From Gimesia aquarii (GTDB taxonomy: Bacteria; Planctomycetota; Planctomycetia; Planctomycetales; Planctomycetaceae): 64,000 nt of DNA. Of this stretch, positions 26,399 through 40,600 are shown piece by piece. Made by a program: the position numbers and the translations under genes. The notes under the pieces were generated by a model. The model made no database searches. It had not been told where the DNA came from and worked only from the letters and a program-made list of their open reading frames with translations. The stretch spans positions 2,129,231-2,193,230 of the forward strand of contig NZ_CP037422.1 in the NCBI RefSeq assembly GCF_007748175.1, in the 5' to 3' direction. Each line of letters opens with the position of its first letter. The stretch's first letter is position 1.

Positions 26399-26623
26399 AG
26401 CTGCGGAATCATCATCAGAATTCACTTTTGAGTCAATGCCGATTCTGTAAAATTAGGTAACCTACTAATAATGGGGTCAAACATTTCTTAACTACTCAAA
26501 GAACCCCTTACCTGCGCAATTAAGTCTACCCATGTCGTTTTACCTACTTGAGATCTTGCAAGATCGTATGAGAAGATGAAGATAGTATCTCGGCTAAGAA
26601 AAGCTCGGCGCTTTGAGAGTAAA

Positions 26624-28012
26624 TTAGTTCCCAAACTGTAATTCTAGTAACATATTCTTAACAGCCGTCATAGGAATCTCATCTCGTTCTATCGATTGTG
26701 AAGAGCAGATAAAAACAGGTGATTCGGCCTCTTCTCTTCCGGGTGAAGGTAATCTTCCATGACTCCCTTTGACGAGGCGCGCATCTAAACTTGTTAGATC
26801 CATGTAGTAACGAAAGCCTAACATTTTTTTGGCTAAACGATTTGCGATTCTTAATTTTGGAAACCTTATTTGGGGATCAACAAATAGTTCGACCGGGTCA
26901 TATCCCGGCTTACGATGGATATCAACAGTTCGTGCATAATCAGGGGCAACTCGATCATCCAGCCAGAAATAGTAGGTAAACCAAGACCCTGGAGCCGCTA
27001 CTACTACGAGTTCACCCGATCGTTCATGGTCGATTCCAAATTCTGCTTGTTGCCTTTGATCAAGGACCATTTCAATACCGTCCACTTTTTCGAGCGCGGA
27101 TTTGATCTCAGTAATCTGAGCGGAATTTTGAATGTAAACATGAGCAATTTGATGATCGGCTACAGCAAATGCATTCGAAGCTCCGCAGTCGAGTGTTTCC
27201 CAACCTAATGCCTCTTTGCGAACCTGTAACCATCCATGTTCTCGCAAAATACGATTGATGTGTACTGGCTTTGAAACATTCGTGATCGTATATTCCGAAA
27301 GTACAACAACATCTGCGCCTTTATTCTGAGCGACTTCAATCAGTCTACCCGCTTCTCGATCAATGTCTCTTATATCTTGATCAATGGCCGGATCACTCGC
27401 CCCGAGACGTTGTAGGTTGTAATCAAGGTGAGGCAGATACACTAAGGTAAGGCTGGGTTTCTTCTCCTGAAAGACTTTGATTGAAGCGTCTACGATCCAA
27501 CTGGAACTCGAGATATCAGCGCCAGGCCCCCAGAATTTCAGTAAAGGAAAGACACCCAGTTCTGATTGCAATTCGTCTTTCAGACTTTCAGGTTGGCTAT
27601 AAGAATCGAACACTTTTCTTCCATCAGCCGGATAACTGGGACGAGGTGTGACTGACCAATCTACAGGAGCATACATGTTATACCACCAAAATAGTTTCGC
27701 AGTGGTATAAGCTGGATCCCTTTGTTTGGCTGCTTCATAAACTGTCTCACCATGAACCAGCTTATTTGACTGTTTCCAGAACATGACTTCGGCCAATTCA
27801 TGGAAATACCAGCCATTGGCCACAATTCCATGCTCACGAGGCATTAGTCCAGTCAATAGCGTAGACTGAGCGGAACAAGTCACGGCAGGCAGTACAGTAC
27901 CCATTGGCCTGGAAAACCCTAGATTTGCAAGACGCATTAAGTTTGGGGTTTTATCGCCTAACATTTCATGTGTTAAGCCAACAACATTAATGACAACCAG
28001 AGGTTTAAGCAT
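26624..28012 (-). CDS. Type I phosphodiesterase / nucleotide pyrophosphatase-like protein (alkaline phosphatase superfamily)
   Basis: The roughly 462-residue protein opens LVVINVVGLTHEMLGDKTPN and continues TVLPAVTCSAQSTLLTGLMP. The threonine in VTCS is the probable nucleophile and HGIVANGWYF follows, as in nucleotide pyrophosphatase/phosphodiesterase enzymes. Metal-binding residues are likely in YLPHLDYNLQRLG (D and H) and VLSEYTITNVSKPVHIN, while the usual late D-H pair is probably in the DHQIAHVY region. No signal peptide is seen, so it is probably cytoplasmic. The start was taken as the ATG at 28012 rather than the upstream TTG (28024). The substrate is unknown. Confidence 0.8.
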   Translation of the reverse strand: MLKPLVVINVVGLTHEMLGDKTPNLMRLANLGFSRPMGTVLPAVTCSAQSTLLTGLMPREHGIVANGWYFHELAEVMFWKQSNKLVHGETVYEAAKQRDPAYTTAKLFWWYNMYAPVDWSVTPRPSYPADGRKVFDSYSQPESLKDELQSELGVFPLLKFWGPGADISSSSWIVDASIKVFQEKKPSLTLVYLPHLDYNLQRLGASDPAIDQDIRDIDREAGRLIEVAQNKGADVVVLSEYTITNVSKPVHINRILREHGWLQVRKEALGWETLDCGASNAFAVADHQIAHVYIQNSAQITEIKSALEKVDGIEMVLDQRQQAEFGIDHERSGELVVVAAPGSWFTYYFWLDDRVAPDYARTVDIHRKPGYDPVELFVDPQIRFPKLRIANRLAKKMLGFRYYMDLTSLDARLVKGSHGRLPSPGREEAESPVFICSSQSIERDEIPMTAVKNMLLELQFGN

Positions 28013-28024
28013 AGGGATTTTCAA

Positions 28025-28630
28025 TAACCGAAAGTACTAAAATTAAAAGACTTATGTAACTATTTAGCATCTCAATCTTAATAAAGATTTAAAAAGAATG
28101 GAAGCAGATTACGGTTCATCAACCGATCAGAGATTCGACATGTAGATCAAGAGTTTTGAAATAGACAGTTAGATTTTGAAAAACAACACGTCTAAGACGA
28201 AAACCAAGGTGTGTCAATTTTTAAAGTAAACAAACGAAAATTCTAAGTCATTTGGACTACTTATGTTGATGCTTTATTGAGCTATCATAAATGAGTGATG
28301 GTGACTCATGTCATTATTATATAAAACTTTAGAACAAAAGACCAAAATTAGATTTCTGTAACGTTTCTGAAATACAACGTAAACTGATAATTGTTTTTAA
28401 AGAGATAACTCTTTATCTCAGTAGATTCATGTTGACTACTCATGCTATCCATTTTAGCTTATTTAACATTAATGAAGTAATTCGGACATTTCATATTATC
28501 AAAAAAGATTAAGTATCTGCATTTGTAATAAATTGTAAGAACATTGATAATATTTGCGGCCAATCTGTAACGTCTGGAATCCAATCTTTCGATTCGATTC
28601 GTGTATTTATTTGCTAGAGAGACTGAAACC
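28025..28630. promoter_or_regulatory. About 600-bp AT-rich upstream region of the giant surface protein gene
   Basis: The region is much richer in A and T than its surroundings and has no supported open frame. Two small palindromes stand out: ATGAGT-N7-ACTCAT at 28291-28309 and GAGATAA-CTCT-TTATCTC at 28402-28419. A second ACTCATG occurs near 28438. This long leader between divergent genes is the likely control region of the 15-kb gene. Promoter elements cannot be placed with certainty. Confidence 0.4.
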
Positions 28631-31600
28631 ATGGTTGTGGGCCATTTACCCTTCGTGTCATCATTTCGTCGTCCAATTTCACTATTGAACTGTCTTCGCA
28701 GAGGCCAAAAAAAGCGTCAACATCGACAGAAATTGGAACGTATCAAAAGTTCTTATTCTACTGCTGAACAATTGGAAGACAGAACTCTTCTCGCTGGTGC
28801 TTCTTTGGTAAATATCGAACCAAACATCGATATCGCTCTGACCGAAGGAGAGGTCTATAATGAAGCTCCCAAAGAATTGACTTTCCAGTTTACTCCTGGA
28901 CAACAGATTGATCCTGCTTCTTTAGGAGGCATTCAGATTGTCCGTAGTGGATTGGATGGTACCTTCAATGATGGCAATGAAGTGGTCATTCAACCCGGGT
29001 TCATTGGTATCGGTGATGATCCAAACGAGGTAATTGTTCGCTTCGCCGAATCATTACCTGATGATAACTACCAAATCACAATCTTTGGAACAGGTAATAC
29101 ACCGCTACTCAACCAGAATGGCGAAGCCTTCCAGGATGGCGTTGATCAAGTTATTAACTTTGAACTTGACTTGGGCGCTAAAGTTGTTGCCGTCGTCCCT
29201 CAACCTGTCTCAGGCGGTGGTACAGGGAGCTTGAGCCAAGCCCTCAATCAGATTGATGTTTACTTCAACGATGATCCTCTCGACCAGGCATCTGCCGAAA
29301 ACACATTCTTTTATCAACTGATCGACACTTCCAGTAATGTGATCGTGAACCCCGCATCGGTATCCTATAACTCTGCCGAAAATAAAGCCACACTCACTTT
29401 TGCTTCAGACATCGCAGATGGTACCTATCACTTGAGAATAGGTGAATCAGCAACTCCTAATTTCGCAGCTTCCAACGTTGTCAGTGTTGCAGATGATGAC
29501 AATTCCAGCTTCGATACAGCCTTTGATCTCGGAATTCTCACCACGCAGACGATTCAGATCAATGAACAAATCGAACCACAGGCCGTAGCCCAACCTCCAC
29601 TTCCTGGTGGTAACGATGAACCTGGTCATCGTGAAATCACAATCGAACAGCACATTGAGATTAACTCAACAGGTACAACTCCCTCTAACCCTGGGGCAAT
29701 CGGTACGGTCTTTTTCTCTTTCCCGGAAACTTATGGCGTTGATCTATTTGGGAATACTCTCTTTAACGAGATAACAGAGAACCAGAAACAACGCACCCGT
29801 GAAATTTATGAAATCTACAGCTACCTAACAGGAATGGAAGTCCAGGAAGTCGTCAGTGGTGGTACGGGGATTGTGACAGGAGACCCTCGTGCTGTTGATC
29901 CGTTTGTCCCCCCATTGGCTGTGGGCGGTATCGCCGGGAATGGCTTGGCGCTTATGAACGGTGCCCTCGATTGGGGTGACAGTCCCTATGGCGGTGGATG
30001 GTTTGTGACCGCATTTCATGAAATTGGGCATACACTTGGTTTAGGTCACTCTTACGACCTACCTTCAATCATGGGTTCCAGCGGGGGAGATGTGGGAGGG
30101 ACCGTTTCTAGCGAACCCGTATTTCCTTCAAATCACGATATTGTCCACATTAACCGAATTCGTCCTGCGCTTAGCAACGACATCGACCTGCAAAAATTTG
30201 AACTCACTGCATCAGGCCGATTTACAGCGGAAATTACCGCAGATCGACTACCAACAAAAAGTTTTCTGGACAGTGTGCTCACGCTCTATCGAGAGTCTCC
30301 GGGTGGAGTACGCGAAATCATCGCCCGTAATGATGACTACTTTGGTGAAGATGCCTTTCTGGATCTGGATCTCGAAGCGGGAACCTATTATCTGGCAGTC
30401 ACAAGTGTGGGAAATACCGACTTCGACCCCACAGTTTCTGATTCGGGATATGGCGGTCGGACCGATGGCGACTATACTCTGGACATCAACTTCACACCAG
30501 ACCCACTCGCCAATACGTTTATGGTTGATGCGACAGGCGTTGCTCTAGACGGAGATGCTGACAGGCAGGCAGGTGGAGTCTTTGATTTCTGGTTCCAGTC
30601 AGGAGAAACGATTTTTGTCGACAAAGCCACACAATCAGGTGGTCCTGCTGATGGAAGCTTGACGAACCCTTATTCTAATATTGATGATGCTCTTTCAGCG
30701 GCAGCAGCCAGCGGAACAACCAAAATTGTACGAATTGTCGGCAATGGTGGAACTGACGGTAATATCAACACAGAAGAAAATAATGAAGCCTATCTGATCG
30801 GTCTGACTGATTCCTTCCAGCCGTTGGAAGATGGCGCAACCTTTGATATACCGCAAAATGTGACCGTGATGATTGATGAAGGTGCCATCATCAAACTTCA
30901 AAACGCGAATATTGATGTTGGTTCGAATAACCTGCTGATCGACCGTAGCGATGGTGCGCTACAGATTCTGGGAACTCCCGATAATCAAGTCTACTTAACT
31001 TCCTTCGGGAATGACGCCATCGGCGGTGATGATGATGGCCTGAGTGATGGGGCTAATCCGGGGGACTGGGGAGGTATCGTCTTCCGTGCCGATTCCGACC
31101 TTGAAGACTCAGGAGTGTTTTTGAATTCGGTCAATAACGCAAACATCAGTTACGGTGGCGGAAGTGTGTTTGTGAACTCTGTGTTACAGACTTTCTCCCC
31201 TATACATTCTGAGTCCGCGCGACCAACAATCTGGCAGAACACCATCTTTAACAATGCGGATTCTGCCATCTCAGCAGACCCCCGCAGTTTTGAAGACAGC
31301 CGCTTTGAAAATGGCTCATTCATTATGGACCGTTATGGTCTGGAGATTTTCGACAACCAAATTTTTGATAACAGCGTTAACGGATTATTCGTGCGGATTA
31401 ATACCGCCTTTGGTAGCGAAATAAACAAACTGGATGTACCTGGCATTTTCAATGATGATATTACTCATGTGATTACAGAAAATCTGCAAATCTACGGGGC
31501 TCCAGGAGGACAGTTAGATGACGCAGGGAATCCGACAATCAATGGTCGCTTGAAAATCAATCCAGGAACGGTTGTCAAACTGTCTGGAGCGCGCATTGAA

Positions 31601-34600
31601 GCGGAACGGGGTAGCGCCCAATTAATTGCCGAAGGAACAGAAGAAAACCCCATCATTTTTACTTCCCTAAGTGATGATCGCTATGGCGCGGGTACTACTT
31701 TTGACACGTCCAATGATGGTGTCACAGCGTTTGGCCCGGGCAACTGGGGTGGAATCATCTTTAATGCGGCCTCTTCCGGTAGCATAGATCATGCGCTGAT
31801 TACTAACGGGGGTGGGTTAACACCGATTGAAGGTGGATTTGATAACTTTAATGCCATTGAAGTTCATCAGGCTGAGTTTCGTCTCACTAATAGTGTCCTA
31901 GAAGACAATGCGAACGGACGTTCAACATCCAATCGAAACGGTCGTGGCTCCAATGGAAGTGCCACGGTTTTTGTGCGCGGCGCACAACCAATCATTGTGG
32001 ATAATATTTTCCAGGATAATGCTGGGACAGTGATTAGTATTGATGCGAATGCACTCAACTATAAACTGAAATCCGACTATGGTCGCTCCACAGGATTCAC
32101 CGATTCTTATCAGCAGTATCCAGACAATCATGGTGCTCTGGTCCGTCTCAACCGAATGGACAACAACGGTCTTAATGGAATGGAAGTTCGTCCTGCACTA
32201 CTTGATACAGAAACGATCTGGGACGACACCGATATCGTACACATTTTACATGGAGAAATTCTGGTCAACCAGCATCACACTTTTAGTGGTATCCGGTTGC
32301 AGAGTAATCTCGATGAAGGCCTCGTTGTGAAACTGGATGGACCTACTGCTGGCTTTACGGCTGACGGAGTTCCACTAGATATTGATGACCGCATCGGTGG
32401 TACGGTTCAAATCATCGGACAACCCGGTTTCCCAGTGATACTCACATCATTGGCAGACGATAGTGTGGGAGCTAGCTTTACCCCTGCAGGTCTTCCACAA
32501 ACTGACACGAATAATGACGGTGGTGCCTCCACACCTTCAGCGGGTGACTGGCGCAGCATACGACTAGACCGATACAGTAATGACCGTAACGTCGTTGTGC
32601 GTTTCGAAACAGAAGGTAACAACACCAGTGGTGTTGATGTCAACAACACCCCTGGTTTTGCACAAAATCTTGGAGTATTGGCCCCAGATGAAATCAGCGG
32701 AGATGAAAACAGAGCATTAGGTTTTCATGTGGAAGGAAATATTAGTGCCGATGCTCCTGATGATGTTGACGTCTATAGCTTTAATGCCACTGCAGGTACC
32801 CGAATCTGGATTGACATTGACCGTACTTCCTCGTCGCTAAATACGATGGTCGAACTGGTCGACATTTTTGGGAATGTCATCGCATCCTCACTAGACTCAT
32901 TCGCAGGTACTTTTACTGGCATAGCAGATCCACTCTTGCAAACAGACCATCTACTGGGTGATTTTTATTCTCAAAACATTAATGATGCTGGTTTCAGTGT
33001 TGAACTCCCAGGTGCTTTGGGAGTTACAGGTACTTACTTTGTGCGGGTCAGTAGCGAAGGAGGTTTGACATCAGGTCAATACCAGATGCAAATTCGCTTA
33101 AGGCAGGTTGATGAAAAGCCTGGTTCCACCGTCCGCTTTGCCGATATTCGTTTTGCGACAAACGGCATCGAAATTTTGGGACAACCCTCACACTCACCGC
33201 TGCTCGGTGAATCATCCGAAAAAACGGGAACGAATGAAACCATCGACAATGCTCAGGGACTTGGAAATCTTCTGACCAGTGACCGCAACACATTAGCTGT
33301 TTCAGGTACACTTTCCAGTGGCACTGACGTTGACTGGTATACCTTTGAAATGGGTTACGATCTGATTCAGGTAATTGGTGGTCGGAGTGATGGCGGTAAA
33401 ACATTCTCGACGATTTTCGACATCGACTATGCAGATGGCTTGACCCGCGCCGACACGACGCTTTCCATCTTCGACGATCAAGGCAGATTGATCTTAATCA
33501 GTCGCGATTCTGATATTGAAGATGATCAGGCCAATGGTGATACTGAGGATTTAAGCAGTGGCAGCTTTGGAAAACTGGATCCCTATATTGGTTCAACCCA
33601 GCTTCCAGCAGCAACACCGGGCAGCACGTTCCGTTACCATATCGCAGTTTCTTCAAATCAACGCTTACCACAGGCCCTCAATGCTACCTTTAATTCCAGC
33701 GCATTAAACGCGCAAATTCGCCTGGAGCCCGTCAGCTCCGTCCAAAGAATTGTGGAAGATCATATTGGTTTCAGCGGATATACTTCCGGAAGCTCTTTAT
33801 CAGGTAGCACCTCTCAGGTTGATCCAACAACTCCGCGAATTTTTGACATTATTGATACAGACACTGACGATGATGGGGATGGAAACAAATTATCTACCCA
33901 TGTCACTGCCTTTACCCTGGCAGATGTGAATCTCTACATTTCAGAGGAAAATCGACTCAGGATTGCCGATGCCTATGATGGTCGTGTTGTTGATTCTGTT
34001 GGGGGCTTTCCTCTCTCTGCTAATACTATAGATGTAGGAGCACTGTCTGGTGGTAGTCCCACGACTTCTGATATTACGATCCGTTCGGACGGTCGACTTT
34101 ATAGTTATGAAAGTCTTCCTGGAGTTCAAAATACAGCAGGCCGACTGAAAGAACTAAACGCAGGCACTGGTGGAACCATTTCACAATTCAATGATGGTAT
34201 TCCAAACGTACCTGCTACCGGCTTTTCAGATCCAGTAAGATTGACAACAGATAGTGTGGGTGCGCTTGCCTTCCAACGAATTGATTTCGCCACCTACAAC
34301 TTGTTCTATGCAGTCAATGATGGTGCTAACACCACTCTTTACCAGGCAAACCCAGCCAATGGTGATGCCGGCGATAATAGAGTAGTTAGTGCTACTAATC
34401 CTGCTGATGCGAACAACCGATTTACTGTTATTGGTGATGTTATTGGACTTGGTAATATTACTGGTATGTCGTTTCAAGGGATCAATTCTGATCCAACTCC
34501 GTCAACTTTGTATGCTGTCACTGATACTGGACAATTTTTGACAATAAATTTGGTCCCTGGTCCTAATGGACGTCGTGATGTAGGTTCCATTTCCTCTGTA

Positions 34601-37600
34601 GATTTATCTACTGAGATAAGTGGATTAGGAACATTTGCCGGTTTGACAGCGGCACCACAAAACCTACACAACGGCGCGTTTCAGGATTATTTGTTTGCGA
34701 TTACAAACACTGGCAACCTGTTCGCAATTGATCCCACAACAGGAATGATCTTGACCACAGTTACTGATCCTGATCCTGATGTAGGCACCATCAATATCTT
34801 TGAGGGAGGGGGAACATCAATTAATGTTGGTGCAAGTGGTACTGTCACGGGTCTGGCCTTCTCGCCACTGGACTTCAACTTGTGGCATCCCACATTCCAA
34901 CGAAATAGTGATGCAGGCCACGGAATCAATAATACCTTTGACCAAACCAGAACTGATGCTGGCGGTAACGACCGAAACTCTTATCCCGAAGGTCGAGAGC
35001 ATAGCGAACAACAGGGTGGAGCCAGTTTTTACTTTGGCTTTGAGGACTGGGTAAACAACAATAATGGAAACGTAACCAATGCCTATATTGATTATGTGAC
35101 TGATGCTCAATATGGGGTCATGTCAGAAGCTTTCCAAAGAGACCTCTCCTCCAACCCCGACATTGGCGATAATTACAATATTGCTGGTGGTGCACATGGT
35201 TCACTGGAATCTGGTGAATTTAGCTTGGATGGTTACAGTGCCACTGATCTGCCTACGCTCTACTTTAATTACTTCCTGGAAACTCAAAACGCCAACTCAT
35301 TAACTAACGGCATGCGGGATTCCGCGCGCGTCTTTATCACAAATGACGACGGGGCAACCTGGACCCAATTAGCAACTAACAACTCTACATTGGCACCTGC
35401 CACTGATCCTAATTCGGGAGAATTATCTTCTTATATCACGACCTCTGAAAGAGAAGGTGTAGGAAATACCAATCAACATGTTCAAGAATTATTTGATAAC
35501 TCAGGAGTCTGGCGACAGGCACGTGTGGATCTCGGAAGATTCGCTGGCGATGCAAACTTAAGGCTACGTTTTGATTTTAGCACTTCGGGCACCATCAGTT
35601 CTGATATAGACATGCCCGGTGACGGCTTCGGTAATCCAATCAGCAATCAGCAGGCTCAAAACAATGCCTTTGAAGGCTTCTATATCGACGATATTATCAT
35701 TGGTTTTGCCGAACGTGGCGAATTGGTAACTGGTGCCCAAACTGATCAGACCGATTTCTTTAATGTTCCTCAAAACCCGACTTTTGGTGCCCCCACTCAA
35801 TTACTATCAGGTGCTTATCAGTTAGAAATTCGACGTGGTACAGATTACGCCGCACCACCTAATGGACAACTACCAGATTTAGTAATTTTTAATCAACTTG
35901 ATACAAACGATCGTCTAATTCGTGAAGATAACCAACTAGGCGATCGTAATCTGGAACGTCAGCAAGGTCATATTTCTATTGAATCCAATACGATCACCAG
36001 TTCATCAGAATATGGTATCAATATCGACGCCGGTTTGCGTGAGTCTGTTGCCGCTGGTCCTAACGGTGGTGTTAGTGCACGGTCCCAAGCAGGTGGTGTG
36101 ATTAATGGCCCAACACTGAATAACTTCTTCAGTGGTGGTCTTGGTTTCGCGCCTGGTGTTACCGTCCAAAATAACGTACTTACCGAATTCGCAAATGGTT
36201 TAGGAGGACTTCGCATCAGCGGCGATGAAAATAGTAGTACCTCAAACAATCCTGCCGCTGTCTCTTATACGAAAGTTGTTAATAATACATTAGTCGGCGC
36301 CAATGCTGAGGTCACTCAGTCCTCTGCGCAAATCGATGTCGTTTTCATTATCGACGTCTCTGGAACAATGGGATCAGCGATTGCAAATGTTCAAGCTCAG
36401 ATTCTTGGTTTCGATGCGCAAATGCAGGCCGCAGGAATTGATGCACAATACGGTCTCGTTCTCTTTCCAGCTCAATCAGGAGGTTTTGGCGACACAGACC
36501 CCGCTCAGGTTCAAGATATTGTTGACTTCGCCACATTTACAGCACCTGGGAGTCCTTTTCAGAATATTCCCATTCAAGGGGCTACCGAACGAGGTAGTGA
36601 TGCCATTCTGGAAGCATTGAACCAGTTTGACCCTCAATCTGGCCCTACTACTTTTAACTTCCGCCCTGGCTCTCGAATTGTTCCCATCATTTTAACAGAT
36701 GAAGATGATGACAGTGATGCTCAGTCTGCAATTGATGCGCAAGCAGCTTTGCTCACATCCAATGCATTATTCTATGCAATCGCAGACCCAGATGGCTTTG
36801 GAAACACAAACAGTACTTACGGTGTCTTCGCATCTTCAACTGGTGGTGAAATTTTTGATATCGATGATTTCCTTTTCGATCCTGCTAACTTCTTTGCCAC
36901 AATGACAGCAGATTTGATTGGCCAGATTGCTGTAGGAGCATCGGGACAAGGGATTGTCGTTGAAAACTTTGCCTCTACAACCATCCTAAACAACGTGATC
37001 GCCAATACCGCAACTGGTATAGATTTACAGTCCTCAGCTGGAATCCCAAATGTTGTTGGCGCCAACTTATTTAAAGGAAATGGTAATAACGGTACCGTGG
37101 GTAGTAATGCGATTCTACTTGGTGCAAATGACCCCTTGTTTGTCAATCCTGAACAAGGGAACTTCTATCTTGCAGATGGTAGTCAGGCTATTGATAGTTC
37201 CTTAAACAGTCTGGCAGATCGCCCCGAATTCGTAGATGTTAAAGATGCAATAGGAATGCCTAACTCTGACATCTTCGCTCCAAATAATGACGCGTTCGGG
37301 CAATTGCGTGTCGATGACCCAACACAAACTCCTCCACCCGGCCTGGGATCGAATATCTTCAAAGATCGCGGGGCAATTGAACGTGCTGACTTTGTCGGTC
37401 CCACTGCCAATATAACCTTGCCTGCCGATAATGATGCCAACGGTGTTGACCTCAATAACAATCCCACAGAAGTTTATATTTCCAATCCTGAGTTGTTCAC
37501 GACAATGATCGTTGAGCTACAAGATACAGGCATTGGCATTGATGATAGATTAGTCAACTCACTCCAATTTACACTGACTGCGGAAACCAGCTCAACATCG

Positions 37601-40600
37601 CAGACGACGTTAGTTGAGGGCGTTGATTATCTCTTTAGTTATAATCCCAATACTAACGAAGCCATTTTTACTTCAATAGTTGGCGTATTTAGTTTAGACA
37701 CGCTCTATACCATTGATGTAGATAACTCCAGCTTGACAGGTGTTAAAGATCTCGCTGGTAACTCATTACAGCCTAATCAGACAGACTTAACAACATCGTT
37801 TACTGTCGTTGTCACTGATGGAGTGAATGATCCACCAGTTCATAACTTTAATAACACTCCGATGCCTGATACTCCCAATGTCAGCACAACCACTGATTCA
37901 GAAGTTCCCATTGTCTTTTCATTCGCTAATGACAATCGTCTCTCCGTCACCGATGTCGACGCATTCCTGGGAACCGGTGAAGTTGAAGTAACGCTATCTA
38001 CCGTCAATGGTGCTTTAACGCTCGGTTCAACCAACAACATCGTATTTTCGGTAGGAACGGGGCTTGGTAATGAAACCATTATGACCTTTACAGGTCAACT
38101 CGCTGATGTGAATGCCGCACTTGAGGGAACCATCTGGACCCCAGATGCAGGCTATTACTCCTCTCTCAATGTATTAAACCCAGCGACAGTTACATTGACA
38201 ACAAGTGACTTAGCGAACTTTGATGGTTCGATTGCCACCGGCGATGGTGCTGGTCCGCAAACAGACGTTGATGTGATTGACATCACTGTCAATGATCCAC
38301 CAACGGTTGAATTCAGTTCTGCTACTTATTCGGTCAGTGAAGATGGTACCAGCCTGAATGTCACCTTGACCAGGAACGCTACCGCTGCTGCTTCTACTGT
38401 TCAAGTCACATTAGCCGATAATACAGCAACTTCTCCAGATGACTATGATAACACTCCATTTACGGTTACGTTTGCCGCAAATGAAACAATAGCTGTTGTG
38501 CAAATCCCCATTATTGACGACAGCCTTGTTGAAGCTGATGAAACGATCGACCTTACTGTTATTTCTGTTGACAATGCACTCATTGGAGTTCAGAACACGG
38601 CACAAGTCACTATTATTGATAATGACCAGGCTGTTCTCACAGTGAACAATGTCACTGACGATGAAGCAAATGGACCGTTTACATTTACGGTCACTATGTC
38701 GAACGCAGTTGACCGAGAAGTTAATGTGGATTTTGCAACTGCAGATGGCACAGCAACAGTCGCTGACAATGACTATAACCAGGTGAACCTGGGAGACCAG
38801 CCATCTCTCATCTTTGCAGTCAATGGCCCATTAACTCAAACATTTTCCATTGATATTAATGATGATTCCAAAGTCGAACTGGATGAGTTTTTCAACGTAT
38901 TCCTGGGCAATCTTATCGTCAATAATATCAACGGCCACGACGTCGTCCTCGGCCCACTGGGATCAAATAATGAACACGCAACCGGAACGATCGTAAATGA
39001 CGATCAGGCTGTTCTTTCAATAGATGATGTATCAGCATTAGAATCGACGGGGCAACTGGTCTTTACTGTAACACTTTCTAATGAAGTTGCGAGCGATATC
39101 AGTGTCCTTGCTTCGACGCAAGACGGTACCGCTACTACTGGCGACAATGATTACGTATCAAGCAATCAGACTATTACGTTCCTTCAGGGTGGTTCATTAA
39201 CACAGAACTTTACAGTGACTGTCAACGACGATGACACTGTTGAACTCGACGAGACTATTTCTGCGATTCTTAGTAATCTGAACGCCAATGGATTCAACGT
39301 TATTATTGACACTCTTGGTGGTGATACCGGCACAGGTACAATCGAGAACGATGACTCAGCAACGTTCACTATTAGCGATGTCACCGCAAATGAAACAAAT
39401 GGTCCCTTTGTATTCGTAGTAACGATGTCGAACGCCGTCGACGTTGATGTGACTGTCGATGTCGAAACAGTAGATGGAACAGCTCTCGTTTCAGACAATG
39501 ATTACACTGAGGTCAATGTCGGCGATCAAACATTGACTTTTGTCAGTGGTGGCTCACAATCACAAGTCTTTACCGTCGATATCACCAATGACAATAAAGT
39601 GGAACTCGATGAAATTTTCACGACGATTCTTAATAATTTAAATGCAGGTGGTCGTGATGTGAGTATTGCAGGAGCGGAAGGGACTGGAACGATTCTTAAT
39701 GACGATCAAGCAGTCCTGAGTATTGGTAATGTTTCTCAATTTGAAGATACAGATGCAGGCGCTGGTGCGGGAGTCTTTACTTTTACGGTTTCCATGTCGA
39801 ACCCTGTTGATGTCGATATTGATGTCGATGTTGCAACACAAGATGGAACAGCCACAACTGCCAATAATGATTACACCCCTATCGTCTTGGGTGATCAAAC
39901 CATTACATTCACATCAGGTGGACCATTACTCCAAGCATTTGAAGTACAAGTCACTGTTGACAATATTGTCGAGTTAGACGAAACATTTAATGCCATCCTG
40001 GGGAATCTAGTAAACCAGGGTCGAGATGTAATTCTCGGCGCAAACGGCACAGGTGTCATTCGCAACGATGACTCAGCACAAATCAATATCAATAGTGTGT
40101 CTGGCGAAGAAGCAAATGGTCCCTTCACTTTCACAGCGACTCTTTCTAATCCCGTAGACAGCGATATCAGCTTTGATATATCGACACAAGATGGGACAGC
40201 GACTACTGCTGATAATGACTTTACGCCAATCATCAACCAGCTTCTTAACTTCACAACTGGTGGATCACTTACCCAATCATTTACAGTAGATATCAATGAT
40301 GATAGCAAAGTTGAACTCGATGAAATCTTCAACATTGTCATGAACAATCTCGTTAGTACCGGTCGTAATGTCACATTAGGTAATCCTGGAATAGGTACGA
40401 TAGAAAATGATGACTCAGCAACATTGACGATCAATAATATTTCTGACCTGGAGTCAAATGGTCCCTTTACATTTACTGTGACACTTTCTAATGAAGTTGA
40501 TACTGATATTTCTGTAGGAGCAATAACTCAGGACGGTACTGCAATTGCAGCCGATGGTGACTACACTGCTCTGAACTCTGGCGACAGGGTGATCACGTTT

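Noticed and set aside
39895-40434. Antisense frame of 179 codons in the Calx-beta region, and similar ones at 34226-35110
   Set aside because: Long antisense frames are expected from the biased, repetitive composition of the giant gene; the encoded peptides are low-complexity Ser/Val-rich.
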